Positions 31,486-43,159 of a stretch of DNA of 64,000 bases are shown one piece after another. Source of the DNA: Bursaphelenchus xylophilus (lineage: Eukaryota; Nematoda; Chromadorea; Rhabditida; Aphelenchoididae); assembly GCA_904066235.2 (NCBI GenBank), contig CAJFCV020000004.1, forward strand, positions 7,192,001-7,256,000. The letters run 5' to 3'. The notes beneath the pieces were generated by a model. That model saw nothing but the letters and a program-made list of their open reading frames with translations, had not been told where the DNA came from and searched no databases. The stretch's first letter is position 1. The number at the start of each line of letters is the position of its first letter. The translations under genes and the position numbers were made by a program.

Positions 31486-34400
31486 ATGTCAGACAAAATA
31501 AAGCCAGTGGAAGAGAAGCCCCCAGTCCATTTGGAGGTCGATCCCGGCCCTCCCGAACCCCCTCCCAGTCCAGCCAGTGGGGTTAGTAAGCCCAATAGTA
31601 CTGATAACATCGACACTTCCCAATACGGACAAAACATTATTCAGACCCCATCATTGAACCCCTTTGATGAAGAGGACAAGAAAGAACCCGCAAGGATGGT
31701 CTCAGTCGACCTAAAGAGAGCTAAATTTGAGCTGGTAAGAGCACCGTAATTGTGATAACATAATATTTTTGTAGGAAGAAGATGAGGAAGATCCACCTTC
31801 AGAAAGTTCGGAGAGTGAAGCGAAAGAGGCCTTGTATGAGAAAAGCAAAATGGAAAAGTTCTTGAATCTAATGCTATGCAGGAAGGACCTCGCAGAAAAG
31901 AAGTTGACAGAGAAACCAGTGTCTTTAAAGGAATTGGTAAGTGTAATATGAAAGTATTTCAAATTTATATTCAAAACGTTTGTTATACGAGATTTGGAAT
32001 TCAAACTGGCAGTAAAGTAATTTCGACCCTTTTTAACGACTTACCGTAGTTAATCACATCATCTCTCTTTTTCAGTTCAAATATGGTAACCGATTAGACG
32101 ATGTCCTGGTTGTTTGCGGCATGATCATGGCCTTCTTATGCGGATTCTGCCAGCCATTCTTCGCCATTATCGCTGGAATGTTGGCCAATACCTTGTTGTT
32201 GTTGGATGTACAGGACGAACGTTTTAGACACGAAGGAATGAAGGCCGTCGGGGCCTTCCTTATTGTTGGTTGTTTCCTTGTTGTTGTTGCTTTCATTCAG
32301 GTAAGTTAAATCTGTGGCACCACGACATTTCCGGAATTTGGACACTTCCGGAATGGCGGAATAGTGACACTTCCGGAATGGCGGAACAGTGACACTTCCG
32401 GAACCGGGGAAAAATCAAAGAAGAGGCTTAGACCTGCCATCTGAACCATCTGACTGGATTTATTGTTATTAATCTCAAAAATTTTGTTATTTTTTTCTGA
32501 TTGTTACTTTTTTCTTAAGTAGTAGTGTTAAAAAGTAATTTTTCGATTTTTTTCTAAAAATACTCGATTTAGGGGTTTTCAAGGTTGCTGATTTCGAATA
32601 TCGGGTTCATTTTTTCTGAACTATACTAGTTTTCCTTAAGCAGTAGTGTTATAAAGTAATTTTTTGAAAATTTTCTAAAGATACTCGATTTAGGGGTTTT
32701 CGAAGGTGCTGATTTCGAAAATCATGTTAGCTTTTCTCTTTATAGTACTATCTGGTACTATACAGTACGAGGTGAAAATGTGGCTTTTGGCGTTAATGGT
32801 GTTGTTTTGATGCTTGGTACTCCTCAAAAACACGTTTTAAATAATTGTTACTGTTTAGTACTGTCTGGTACTATGTAGTACAAGGTAAAAATTTGGCCTT
32901 TAGGCGTTAGTGGTGTTGTTCTGTTGCTTAGTACTCCTATTTTCACCATGTACTACATAGTACCAGACAGTACTAAACAGTACCAGTTATTTAAAACGTG
33001 TTTTTGAGGAGTACTAAGCATCAAAACAACACCATTAACGCCAAAAGCCATATTTTCACCTCGTACTGTATAGTACCAGATAGTACTATAAAGAGGAAAG
33101 CTAACATGATTTTCGCAATCAGCACCCTCGAAAACCCCTAAATCCAGTATTTTTGGAAAAATTCCAAAAAATTACTTTATAACACTACTGCTTAAGGAAA
33201 ACTAGTAGAGTTCAGAAAAAATGAACCCGATATTCGAAATCAGCAACCTTGAAAACCCCTAAATCGAGTATTTTTAGAAAAAAATCGAAAAATTACTTTT
33301 TAACACTACTACTTAAGAAAAAAGTAACAATCAGAAAAAAATAACAAAATTTTTGAGATTAATAACAATAAATCCAGTCAGATGGTTCAGATGGCAGGTC
33401 TAAGCCTCTTCTTTGATTTTTCCCCGGTTCCGGAAGTGTCACTGTTCCGTCATTCCGGAAGTGTCACTATTCCGCCATTCCGGAAGTGTCCAAATTCCGG
33501 AAATGTCCTGATGCGAAATCTGTAATTATAGCATTATCTTCTTTATTACGCTGAAATTGATTTTTCTTTCAGTTCTGTTGTTTTAACATTGCTTGTATAA
33601 GGATTGTCCGTCGAATTCGAGTCGAATATCTCAAGTCAATCCTCCGACAAAATGCTGGATGGTTCGAGAAAAATCACAGTGGAATGCTGAATACCAGGCT
33701 TAATGAGTAAGAGATTGATTCATTAATTAATACCGTAATTTCAGTGGTTATCGAGTAATTGCAATATTTCAGCAACATCGAAAGAATTTGCGAAGGAATC
33801 GGAGATAAATTGGGACTTCTGATCAGAACGGCCGTTCAATATTCCGCCGGCACGATTGTGGCTTTGGTGTGGTCCTGGCAAATGACACTACCCTTGTGCC
33901 TCGTCTCTCCTCTAATTGCCGTGGCTATGTCCTTATCTGCCAAGGTATAATTTTATCTTCGACTTCACCCCTCTAGTATAACATTAGGATTTTTTTAAAA
34001 CTTAAACGATTTTTTCCAGAAAATCGGAAACGCCTCCAGGGAAGAGATGGCCATTTATGGAAAAGCCGGCCAAATCGCCGAGGAAGCCATCTCCGGAGTC
34101 CGCACCGTCGCCGCTTTCAATGGGCAAGAACAAGAAGTCGAGAGATACTCAGAAGAGCTCGAGAAAGGAGTTCGTGCTGGTCTGAGGAAGGGAAATCATA
34201 GTGGAGTCCTCTCTGGATTCATGACCATGATCACTGTTGTTTACATGGGTATAGCCATCCTTTATGGTACCTTCTTGTATCAGATTGGGATCCTCGACAC
34301 TCCCGGTGATATCTTTGTTGTCCTCACTGCACTGTTATCTGGTGCCTATCATCTTGGAAATGCATCTCCTCATTTGATGGTCCTCTTAACCGCTCGAGTC

Positions 34401-37400
34401 TCCGCTGCTACGATCTATAAGACGATTGCCAGAACTCCGGACATCGACGCCTATTCCGTAAAAGGACGAAAACTGTACGATCTGAAAGGAAAAATCGTCT
34501 TCAAAAATGTGGCATTCAGATATCCATCGAGAAAGGATGTCAAAGTAAGTGGGCAAGGTGTAGAAAATAGGAAAAACACATGCAATGTGGATCACAAATA
34601 TTTCTGACCAAAGCTTTCGAAAAAAATCAATCAATAATTTGTAGCACGAATTGCCACAAGATCCATTGGAAAAGTTCGGGATTCTCTAAAAAAGATTTTA
34701 GATCTAGATCGACAGTTTATTGTTGTATAAATTAAAGTTGAGTACTAAACATTTCATTTCAGGTTTTGAAGAGTCTCTCCTTTACCGTCCAACCTGGCCA
34801 GACCATCGCGCTTGTTGGTCATTCTGGTTCAGGGAAATCAACTGTTGTTGGGATCCTTAACCGTCTCTATGAATACGAATCCGGTTCTGTGACCATCGAT
34901 GGCCATGATGTAAGAGACCTGAACATAAAATGGCTTCGTCAGACCATCGGCACAGTCCAACAAGAACCGATTATTTTCAATGCGACTGTTGAAGAAAACC
35001 TGAAAATGGGAAATCCAGATCTAACCGAACACGACATGGTCCGAGCTTGTCAGCTGGCAAATGCCCATGAATTCATCGAGAATTTGCCTGAGAGTTACTT
35101 GACAAAGATTGGAGAAGGTGGAGTTCAATTGAGTGGAGGACAGAAACAAAGAATCGCCATTGCCAGAACTTTGGCCAGAGACCCTAAGATTCTACTGCTA
35201 GATGAAGCCACTTCCGCCTTAGATGCCAATTCCGAGGCCATTGTCCAAGAAGCTCTGAATAATGCTAGCAAAGGAAGAACTACCATTGTGATTGCTCATC
35301 GATTATCAACTGTCAAGGTTTGTCGACTATCCACTGCTTTGATAGTCGTTTTCAGGATGCTGATCGTATCATTGTCATGGACAAAGGCCGTTTCATCGAA
35401 GCTGGTACTCATAACGAACTCCTGGAGAGAAAAGGAGCGTATGCGAGATTGGTGAGAGCTCAGCAAATCGATATGATTCCTGCTGAAGATGAAGTAGAAG
35501 ATGATGGTTATGAAGCAGAGGATGTCGATCACAAACAGCCTCTTACAGGAGCGAGTGCCGAAGATTTGAGGGAGAGTATTAGGATGTCGTTTAAACGAGA
35601 TTTTATGGAAAGTCAACATTTGGGAGATGCGGAAACGGAAGCTTTGGAGGTAAGGCAACCTAAATTATAAAAATTTTTCTGTCACATTTAGATTGAAGTT
35701 ACGAAAGAAGGTGCCATGCACTTCTCGATGACTCAACTGTTCCGCGAGGCCAGATTCTTATGGGGAACGTTGGGAATTGCTGTTGGATGTTGTATTTTTA
35801 ACTCGATATCCTTACCCGTCAACGCTTTATTATACGGATTGGCCTTTGCTCTCTTTGATGATAGAAATCGAGAAGATAAATTATGGCCGGCATTTCTGTT
35901 CTTCCTCATGTTCCTGGTTTTGGCCTTCATTTCGTTTTTTGCAGCTTGGTTTACCGTGAGTTTATATTGTCTATGTTGATTTTTTGTTTATTGATATAAA
36001 ACACAGCGGACCCAAATTGACTTATAAAAACATATAATGACTTATAATGAAATGATTTTTTTATAAGTCATTATCTGTTCTTATAAGTCATTTTAAATGA
36101 CTTATATGTTCATATATGATTTTATAAGGGTTCTCTGTGCGCTTTTGTTGAATTGACTTATAATTTCATATATGTTTTTATAAGTCATTTTATTTATAAC
36201 CGCACCGTGCAAAAAAATGAACATTTATTTCAATCAATAACTCAAACAATTAAGTGGCACAAGTAGAATAAGACTTCAATGCACGAAGGACCTGAGATTT
36301 TTTGATGGGGCGTTCGTCGCTTCTGTAGGCGGCCGTAGATGTATATTATTGCTTCTAATGCTTCTGGTTTCACTGAAAATATTTGGAGATATTAGAAAAG
36401 TTTTTTTCGGGAAACTATAATATGAGTTCGGCTTAAACTCAATTTTTTTATGCGTTACATACTAACAGTAAAACAGATGAATTTGAACTGCCTAAAAGGT
36501 TTCTGGCGGAAAAATTTTTAGACATAAAATTTGCGATATTGTACTAGGTCCAGGTGAATGTTATCAACCATACCTGAAGCTACCGGATGTCATCTTTCTA
36601 TTCATCGTGTATACATTGTCCATTGGATTCCTCCATGACCATTTTTGCAGTTATCTAAAACCCAACGGGTTCACCTGGACCTAGTACAATATAACAAAAC
36701 TTTGTCTTGAAGTTTTTTCGAGACCTCTGAAATGTGGAAAACAGTTAAAAAAAACACCTACCAAAATTGAGCAAATGGATCCTTTAGCAATCCGTTGGTT
36801 GATCGTGCATGTTTATACATCTTCTGGGGATGGATCTTCTTGAGGCTGGCATGCTCCCTGCACGGGAAGGCTATTACGTTCGGGACTTTTCATCTAAACA
36901 CTCTAAACTCTTGCAAAACAAAAAAAGGCTGATTAAAAGCATCTTACTTTGATCGATCCAAGGTAGAAATACGTCGCGACGTTCCAAAAACTTAGAATTT
37001 CACAAGTCCAGCTCACGCGTGCACAAAGCAAAAAGCGTATTTGGCGCTCAAAAGTTTTCTTTGCAAAGAACTTATTTGTTATTATAAGTTCTTATTTGTT
37101 TTTATAAGTAAAGAGAAATAAGCCCCTCCTCTTTTGACGTTATTTTGACTTATAAGTCATTATCTGTTCATATAAGTCGTTATATGTCTTTATAAGTCAA
37201 TTTGGGTCCGCTGTGAATAGTCAATGAGATTTTAGACTTATATGTTTGGCAAAGTTGGAGAACGTCTCACGAAGCACCTCCGCGTCTGCGCCTTCCAGAA
37301 TATTCTTCTCCAGGACGCTTCTTACTTTGACGATCCCCGCCATACTCCAGGGAAACTGATTACCCGCTTGGCTACCGATGCCCCCAATGTGAAGGCGGCG

Positions 37401-38970
37401 ATGGATACTCGATTAGGGCGTGTTCTTCTCGGCATCTTCTCCTTGTTCAGTGCCATCATCATTGCGTTGTTTTTGAACTTCTACTTGACCGTGGTTTGCT
37501 CGATCATGTTTGTTTTGTTGGGATTATTCCAATTCTTCTTGGCCAGAAGAGTTCACCATCTCAGAGTCAAAGCTGCCAAGTTCGATGAAGCCGGGAAATT
37601 CGCGATTGAAGCCATCGAGAATGTTCGGACCATCCAGTTGCTGACTGGAGAAACGGAGATCTACCAACAGTTCAGTAAACTGTCTGAACGTCAATTGAAA
37701 TCGGAAATGTTTATTGCTCCATGGAATGTAAGAATTGCCATTGCATGATGTTGCGTATGGTTTAAAGACTAATTTATTCTTATTGTAGGCTATGAACTTT
37801 GCCTCCACCCATGGACTCCAGCACTTCAACCTTGCTTTTTGTTATACTTGTGGATTCCTTTTTGTGATTGCTGGATGGACCGCCAAAATTGAAGTTTTCC
37901 AGTGAGTATGCCTATTGTTTATTTGTAATTCAAATTTTAGAGTGGTCCAAACTCTCTATTTTGGCAGTATATCCGTCCTACAAGCGTCAGAATTTTTCCC
38001 TGAGTTTGTTAAATCTCGATTATCAGCTGCTCTTATGTTTAACATCATCAACAGAACACCGAAAACTGGAGATATTAACCAAGGAGAGAAGATTGTAAGT
38101 TAAGTTATGATGTGAAACTTACTTACTTGCTGATTTTAGCGTCTGGTCGGCGATATTAATCTTGATGACGTCTACTTTGCCTATCCAAACTCTCCTAAGA
38201 ACATTGTTTTACGTGGGGCTAATATAAGGGCGGAACCTGGAAAGACTGTGGCGCTTGTTGGGCCTTCTGGCTCGGGTAAAAGTACAGTAATCTCAATGCT
38301 CGAACGATTTTATGACCCGTTGGCTGGAGTTTTAGTAAGATTTTGGTATTATTATTTTAATTTTTAGATGATTTTAAAAATATTTTGCGATATTATTGCG
38401 TAATAATTACAGAAACTGGACGGCAAGGATCTCCGAACTTTGAACCTGAAGACTGTCCGTGAGCAAATGGCTTTGGTTGAACAACAACCCCGTCTCTTCA
38501 GTGGGTCCATCAAGGATAATATATGTTATGGCCTCGATTCCTCAAAAGTAACTGTCGATGAGATTATGGAAGCTGCGAGAATTGCAAATGCTGATGGATT
38601 TATCAGTCAACTGCCAGATGGATACGACACGTTGGTCGGAGAGAGAGGAGCTCAACTTTCTGGAGGTCAGAAACAAAGAATTGCCATCGCCAGGGCGATC
38701 ATAAGACAGCCAAAGATCTTGTTGTTGGATGAAGCCACTTCTGCGTTGGATTCGGCTTCAGAAGCGGCAGTTCAGGAAGCCTTGGATCGTGCCCGACTAG
38801 GCCGAACTTGTGTTACAATAGCACATCGATTATCGTCGATTCAGAATTCAGATGTGATCGTGTATTTGGAGTCAGGCAGAATCCGGGAAGCCGGCTCTCA
38901 TCTACAGTTGATGCAACAGAAAGGAAGGTATTATAATCTGATTAAGCGACAGGATCTGAGTGCTCAATAA
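31486..38970 (+). CDS. P-glycoprotein, full ABC transporter of the ABCB family
   Basis: ATP-driven efflux pump for lipophilic compounds; in nematodes this family is linked to xenobiotic and anthelmintic tolerance. Exons: 31486-31734, 31775-31936, 32076-32300, 33573-33706, 33773-33944, 34020-34544, 34763-35317, 35356-35649, 35692-35955, 37236-37727, 37789-37901, 37941-38094, 38140-38334, 38413-38970; 4092 nt, 1363 residues. Order: a long charged N-terminus (about 140 residues), TMD1, NBD1 (Walker [10 protein letters not shown] about 508-516, signature LSGGQ about 612, Walker [12 protein letters not shown] about 633), acidic linker, TMD2, NBD2 (GPSGSGKST about 1154, LSGGQ about 1260, [11 protein letters not shown] about 1281). 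All catalytic motifs of both sites are intact. Introns 3 and 9 carry large inverted-repeat elements. AATAAA overlaps the stop codon; another lies at 39177-39182. Confidence 0.97.
32324..33507. repeat. 1.18-kb palindrome (foldback element) in P-glycoprotein intron 3
   Basis: The two halves are near-perfect reverse complements of about 590 bp each, meeting near 32915-32925. The ends read GACATTTCCGGAATTTGGAC and its complement. The outer 75 bp hold repeated ACACTTCCGGAATGGCGGAA units, and each arm also contains two diverged direct copies of a module with AGTAGTGTTAWAAAGTAATT and CTCGATTTAGGGGTTTTC. No coding frame. It is probably a foldback-type or hairpin-forming transposon; no clear target-site duplication was found. 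Confidence 0.9.
36002..37215. mobile_element. Inverted-repeat DNA element in P-glycoprotein intron 9
   Basis: Perfect 26-bp ends begin CACAGCGGACCCAAATTGAC on one side and close with the complement on the other. Subterminal blocks on both sides hold many copies of TTATAAGTCATT in both orientations, which is typical of transposase-binding subterminal repeats of hAT- or Mutator-like non-autonomous elements. A target duplication is not obvious. No intact transposase. Together with 36 nt of host sequence on each side it makes up the entire large intron. Confidence 0.8.
36536..36692. repeat. Short inverted-repeat element nested in the intron 9 element
   Basis: The 23-bp arms 36536-36558 and 36670-36692 are exact reverse complements (ATATTGTACTAGGTCCAGGT and the complement) around about 110 bp. 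This looks like a miniature element inserted into the larger one. Confidence 0.6.
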
Positions 38971-41137
38971 ACGTGTTCTCTTATAAGTTGGCATGTTTAT
39001 GTCCTCCGACCGCCCCTATTTGTCTGTCTCCTCCCGTTTTTATTGCTTTGTTTACTTGTCTCTAATCCGTCGTGCATCATGCGTCCGAACTCGATGTTGT
39101 AAATTGAATGTTATAATATCTAGATATAATGTTATAATGATTATTATATCTTCGAATCGATACGGTTTTTTATTTTAATAAACCCAAAGTTACAGCTGCA
39201 ACTTCGCGCTTACCCCGAAAATGGAATGAGTGACAGTTTACGCTGCAGCAGTTCGGATCGAAGACGTTTGTTTAGTACACCGGAAAAAGCAGTGGAATGG
39301 GAACCTTTTATTTTTCATTGATCGGCGGAGACTCCGGTAATCCTCCTTGAATTCGGCGGAGTGCTTTTTTCACAAACGAGGCTGCAAATTGTTGTATGTG
39401 TGAAGTAAATGGGCGGGAGAGGATTCAATAGATACAATATGACATTTGTTTCAAATTTTTTTCATTCGGCGGAGACATTTTTTAACCTCGGCGGACGATT
39501 TTTCTTCGACTTTTGAGAGTCAAAATTGGCTAAAACCAAAACGTATGGTATTCCTGGTGGCATGGCGCCTAAATACGACTTATTACGTCTTCGGCTTACT
39601 AACAATAAGAGAAGAAAAAAAGGCAATTCGGCGGAGAAAAAAATGAACCCATTTTACAGCCTTGTTTGTGAAAAAAGCACTCCGCCGAATTCAAGGCGGA
39701 TTACGGAAGTCTCCGCCGATAAAACGAAAAAATCTTTTTTGATTCTAAAAACTCCATTTTCTGCAAAATGCAAATTTTTTTTTCGGATTGGACCACCGAG
39801 CACAAAGTTATTAACGAATAGTTTTTTCCATAATTCTTGGAACACCCTGTATAATAAAATTGGCTGGATTTTCCTTAATGAGATTGTAAAGGGAGATATT
39901 GTACAACTGTTGTAAGTTTACGCAATACTACCTTTTCGATTACAAAGATAAGTTTTTGAACGTCATCGGCTGATCGAGTGGGTCACTTGTCACGCAATAT
40001 TCATACTGACGCCGTCTTCGCTGCTTCGCCTAGGTAGGACTCTTCGGCCAAAATCGCGACCCGAAGCGGACTAACCGAAGGGGTTAGCCCGCTTCAAATC
40101 TGGGCCCATGGCTACGGCCAATTCTCGAATCGGCATTCAAATTTTTATTTTTTATTAGTAATAAAAATGAATTAAAGCTGTAATTTCGTTTAGTCCTCGT
40201 AATTAGCGGTGATAAAGCCATCAATTTGGAGTAAGGGGCAGGTGGGAAGAAGTGCAAAGAGAAACGGGAGTACTGTACAACACAATTTACACTTAAGCCC
40301 ATTCTGACGTTATACATAAAACAGAGGTCTTATTAAAGTCGACCCCCTTCGTTGAGCCTTCGGAAGCCAATTAGCTGGAGGTTTTTGGAGTTTCCGCGGG
40401 GTTTCAGGCTTCCGGAAGACGATAACCAAATTAAAAGGAAGGTCCTTATGTTGTTTTAGGTCTCTGATTTTAACGTAAGTCTCAAAGAACCCGGTTCTTC
40501 GTTTACTACTCGTGCAATGCCCTCTGCAAATACTTTTTTTGTGGATCAAAGTATGATTTTTTAATTTAAAATTTCTGGTATTTGTACGTTGAAATCGGAT
40601 ATAAATAAGAGTGATGCGCTTTAATGCCAAGTTTCCATTTGTAGGAGATATTGGAGATTTGTGATGGGTTAATTATAAAAGAACGACTAAAGTTGGGTTA
40701 TTTTAGGATGCTCAGTGTGAAATCTGATGATGGCTTCGTTAATTCTGGACATTGGGATAAAAGTTGGCAAACTTTAGTCAAGTTTCCGGTTAAAATATCA
40801 CTTTTTTGATACCGAGTAGTTATAAAAACATTTTTTTTGACAGCAGATTTATTTATATACACACGTACATAAATAACTCGTACCGTAATCGTTCAATAAA
40901 TTACGTTTATTTGTCAAAAATAAACATGCCTCAGTCTAGTATGTATAATGTATTTTCTAGAATTGTGTTCAAAGAACATACTAAACCAAAAACTTTTCTT
41001 AGTTCTTTGACCTGTAATCTCCCCTCGGATATAAGGATTTCCACATCTACAGTATCCCTTTCTTCTGTTTTTAACAATTTCCTCTCGTTTTGTTCCTGGA
41101 ATGACCTGGACTCGAGCTCGGTCCCATTTTCACGGTC
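38971..41137. other. Intergenic, repeat-bearing
   Basis: It contains the distal poly(A) signal of the ABC transporter gene (39177-39182), the inverted-repeat element at 39321-39720, and an ACACCCTGTA motif near 39843 like the tips of the mariner element at 45255. No gene seen. Confidence 0.5.
39321..39720. repeat. Inverted-repeat (MITE-like) element, 400 bp
   Basis: Arms 39321-39384 and 39657-39720 are 64-bp reverse complements with few mismatches; they start ATCGGCGGAGACTCCGGTAA and contain CTTGAATTCGGCGGAGTGC. The GGCGGAG core recurs several times in the interior. A short hairpin with the same core sits in a CCR4-NOT gene intron at about 55165-55189. Confidence 0.7.
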
Positions 41138-41859
41138 TTATTGTCCAGCCGGATGCATTTGAGGGGGAAATAAGATGTCGGAAGCACGTGGGGGAGGAAA
41201 AGTTTCAGCCGGGATATTGAATATCGGTTTGGGGTTCTCATTTTGACGGGTGTAGCCTCTATTTCAGGGGTTTGTAAAACGTACTTGGTCTGGTTGTAGT
41301 GTTCGATTTCATGGCTTACGTGATACCTAAACAAACAACATTATTTATAATATTTTAGAGGGATTACTATACTGTTTTTGGAAATTGTTATCAAAAATTG
41401 TCAAAAAAAGTTGAGTTGAAGTTTCCAATTTTGGCATTTACAAATTGATGATGATGCATCATGTTGTTCGACACCACGACGGATCGTGAGATGACGAGTC
41501 AAGTGGTGGAACGTCAACCTTAGACACTGTAATTAGAGACAAGCACCGTGCGACTCTCTTAATTACCGGTCGGCCCACCCATTCTCTCCGTTTTCATATT
41601 CGATATGCCCTCCGGCCATAGCCTGATAGTCGTCTATTTCGAATGCTTGCTTTTCCTGTAATCATTTCCGAATACTTTTCCCAATTTTTCTCGTTGCGTA
41701 ACCTCTAAAATATATAACATAAAGAATAACATTGCGTGTGGGATTGTTGAAAGTAATTGATTAACAGTCAACAAGTGGATGTTTGTCAATAAACCCTGTC
41801 CAATCATGGCTTTCAATAGGCGGGCGAGATCTCCTTCTTAATCCAATCTTATCCTTCAT
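41138..41859 (-). CDS. Small unrecognised protein, C-terminal exons best supported
   Basis: Two exons fit well: 41655-41567 (ending GGHIEYENGENGWADR) and 41258-41138 (starting GYTRQNENPKPIFNIP and ending PPQMHPAGQ, then TAA), joined in phase with GTAATT and AAATAG borders. Their residue composition looks coding, and the second exon is in a different frame from the longest open frame there. A possible first exon, 41859-41773 (MKDKIGLRRRSRPPIE...), gives 98 residues in total, but its donor GTTGAC is weak. No signal peptide in that model and no known domain. It is divergent from the insulin-like gene, with about 560 bp between the start codons. Confidence 0.42.
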
Positions 41860-42422
41860 ATCCGATATTGTAATTGAAATCGATCAGGGCGATTTTTTCA
41901 GCAAATCGTCCGCCATTTGGGCCCCGCCGTCTTCATGAATCGGCCGTACTAGACTCGACCAACAACACCTCTGTGGCTGGTCGTCTGTTAATGAATTGAT
42001 TCCAAAGTGGATTCACAATTGCCGCCCCTTTTATGGATTATCTAATTTTGTAAGTTTGGCCAATTTTAAAGAAAAATATGGGTGGTTTCTTGATCAATAA
42101 GGACAGTTTATCAATTTTCTTGGCTGCAGAAAAATAATTTCTATTTTCAACCTCAGAATTAGGGGATTTCTTGTTCTTGAAACCTAAAATAAAAATTAAG
42201 TAAATTTATATTATACTAAATTATTGCCTCATATTTATACTCCTAAATAAAAGGGCATTGTCCATCACCCTTTGGGCTCTGTTGCAACGAAGCTGTTCTC
42301 AATTAACGGCTCCAAATTTATCCAATAATAATCATCAATATAAAGATGACGTTTTGGCCTTTGAATAGGATTGAAATTCGAGCAAAGTCGAGGGATGATT
42401 ATATAAAGCAGTGCACTTGCAG
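41860..42422. promoter_or_regulatory. Divergent promoter region
   Basis: This stretch separates the minus-strand gene starting at 41859 from the insulin-like gene. Apart from the TATA box at 42402 no site is recognisable. Confidence 0.4.
42402..42407 (+). promoter_or_regulatory. TATA box of the insulin-like gene
   Basis: TATAAA lies only 21 bp before the first in-frame ATG (42423) and 33 bp before the second (42435). Normal spacing would start transcription between them, which favours 42435 as the real start codon. Confidence 0.55.
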
Positions 42423-43159
42423 ATGACCACACACATGAAACCCCTGTTCCCCGTTCTAATACTGGTTCAGCTCCTTCTTTTTCGTTATGCCGACGCCAAC
42501 TTTCGACTCTGCGGATTCAAGCTGACCACCACGCTGCAACACGTCTGCAAACATCAGGTCTGCGGAGGATATCAAGTCCAAACGCAGAAACGTAGGTCTT
42601 CATCGTCGTTGGTCTCAGTTTGGCGCGTCTTAATGAGGCTGCACTATCCTAGATTAAAGAAGAACTTTTTTGTGCTTTAAAATCAAGAAAGTGCTGTTAG
42701 TATCCAGAAAATATTGCACTAGTATCTTTGTGTTTCCGGCCTCCTCCGCAGAAGGTTATGCAAGATTTTGCAACAATCTTTTTTCTTTATATTACACATG
42801 ACCTTTCTCCCTCTCTCGCTTGACCGATTTCCGCCAGTTTTGGACCCTCTGAGTCATGTTTTCCCGTTCCGTATTAAATTTCGATTAAAACCAAAGACAT
42901 TCCAGAATCACGCACTTTATTCTTGATCTCCAAATAGCAAAAATAACATAATTTAACAAAAAGAAATTCAACATTCTTTATCCGCAAATTCATTGCAGGA
43001 GCGCTGAGCGATTACAACAACCCTTTCTTCCGGTTTCGAATCATGGGATACAAGCGGAAGAGTCACCAAAAACGGTCGGGGGTGGCCACTCAATGCTGTC
43101 AGAACCGCTGCTCCCTCTCCTACCTTCGGACCTATTGTTGTGCGGGCTTCGAACGATGA
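42423..43159 (+). CDS. Insulin-like peptide precursor
   Basis: Exons 42423-42591 and 42999-43159 give 109 residues (105 if the second ATG at 42435 is used, as the TATA position suggests). Order: signal peptide around PLFPVLILVQLLLFRYADA; a B chain with LCGFKLTTTLQHVCKHQVC; a dibasic site (TQKR); a C-peptide of about 25 residues; a second dibasic site (SHQKR); and an A chain with CCQNRCSLSYLRTYCC. The B-chain C-x11-C and A-chain CC-x3-C-x8-C spacings are those of the insulin family. One extra cysteine in each chain should form a fourth disulfide, as in C. elegans beta-class peptides. The single intron lies at the B/C junction. Mature hormone presumably acts on a DAF-2-type receptor; agonist or antagonist role unknown. 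Confidence 0.9.

Noticed and set aside
40023..40120. GC-rich patch that at first looked like a tRNA
   Set aside because: No A or B box and no cloverleaf pairing.
41071..41334. Minus-strand frame of 87 codons
   Set aside because: The overlapping frame two bases off (41258-41138) has better coding character and a matching exon border.
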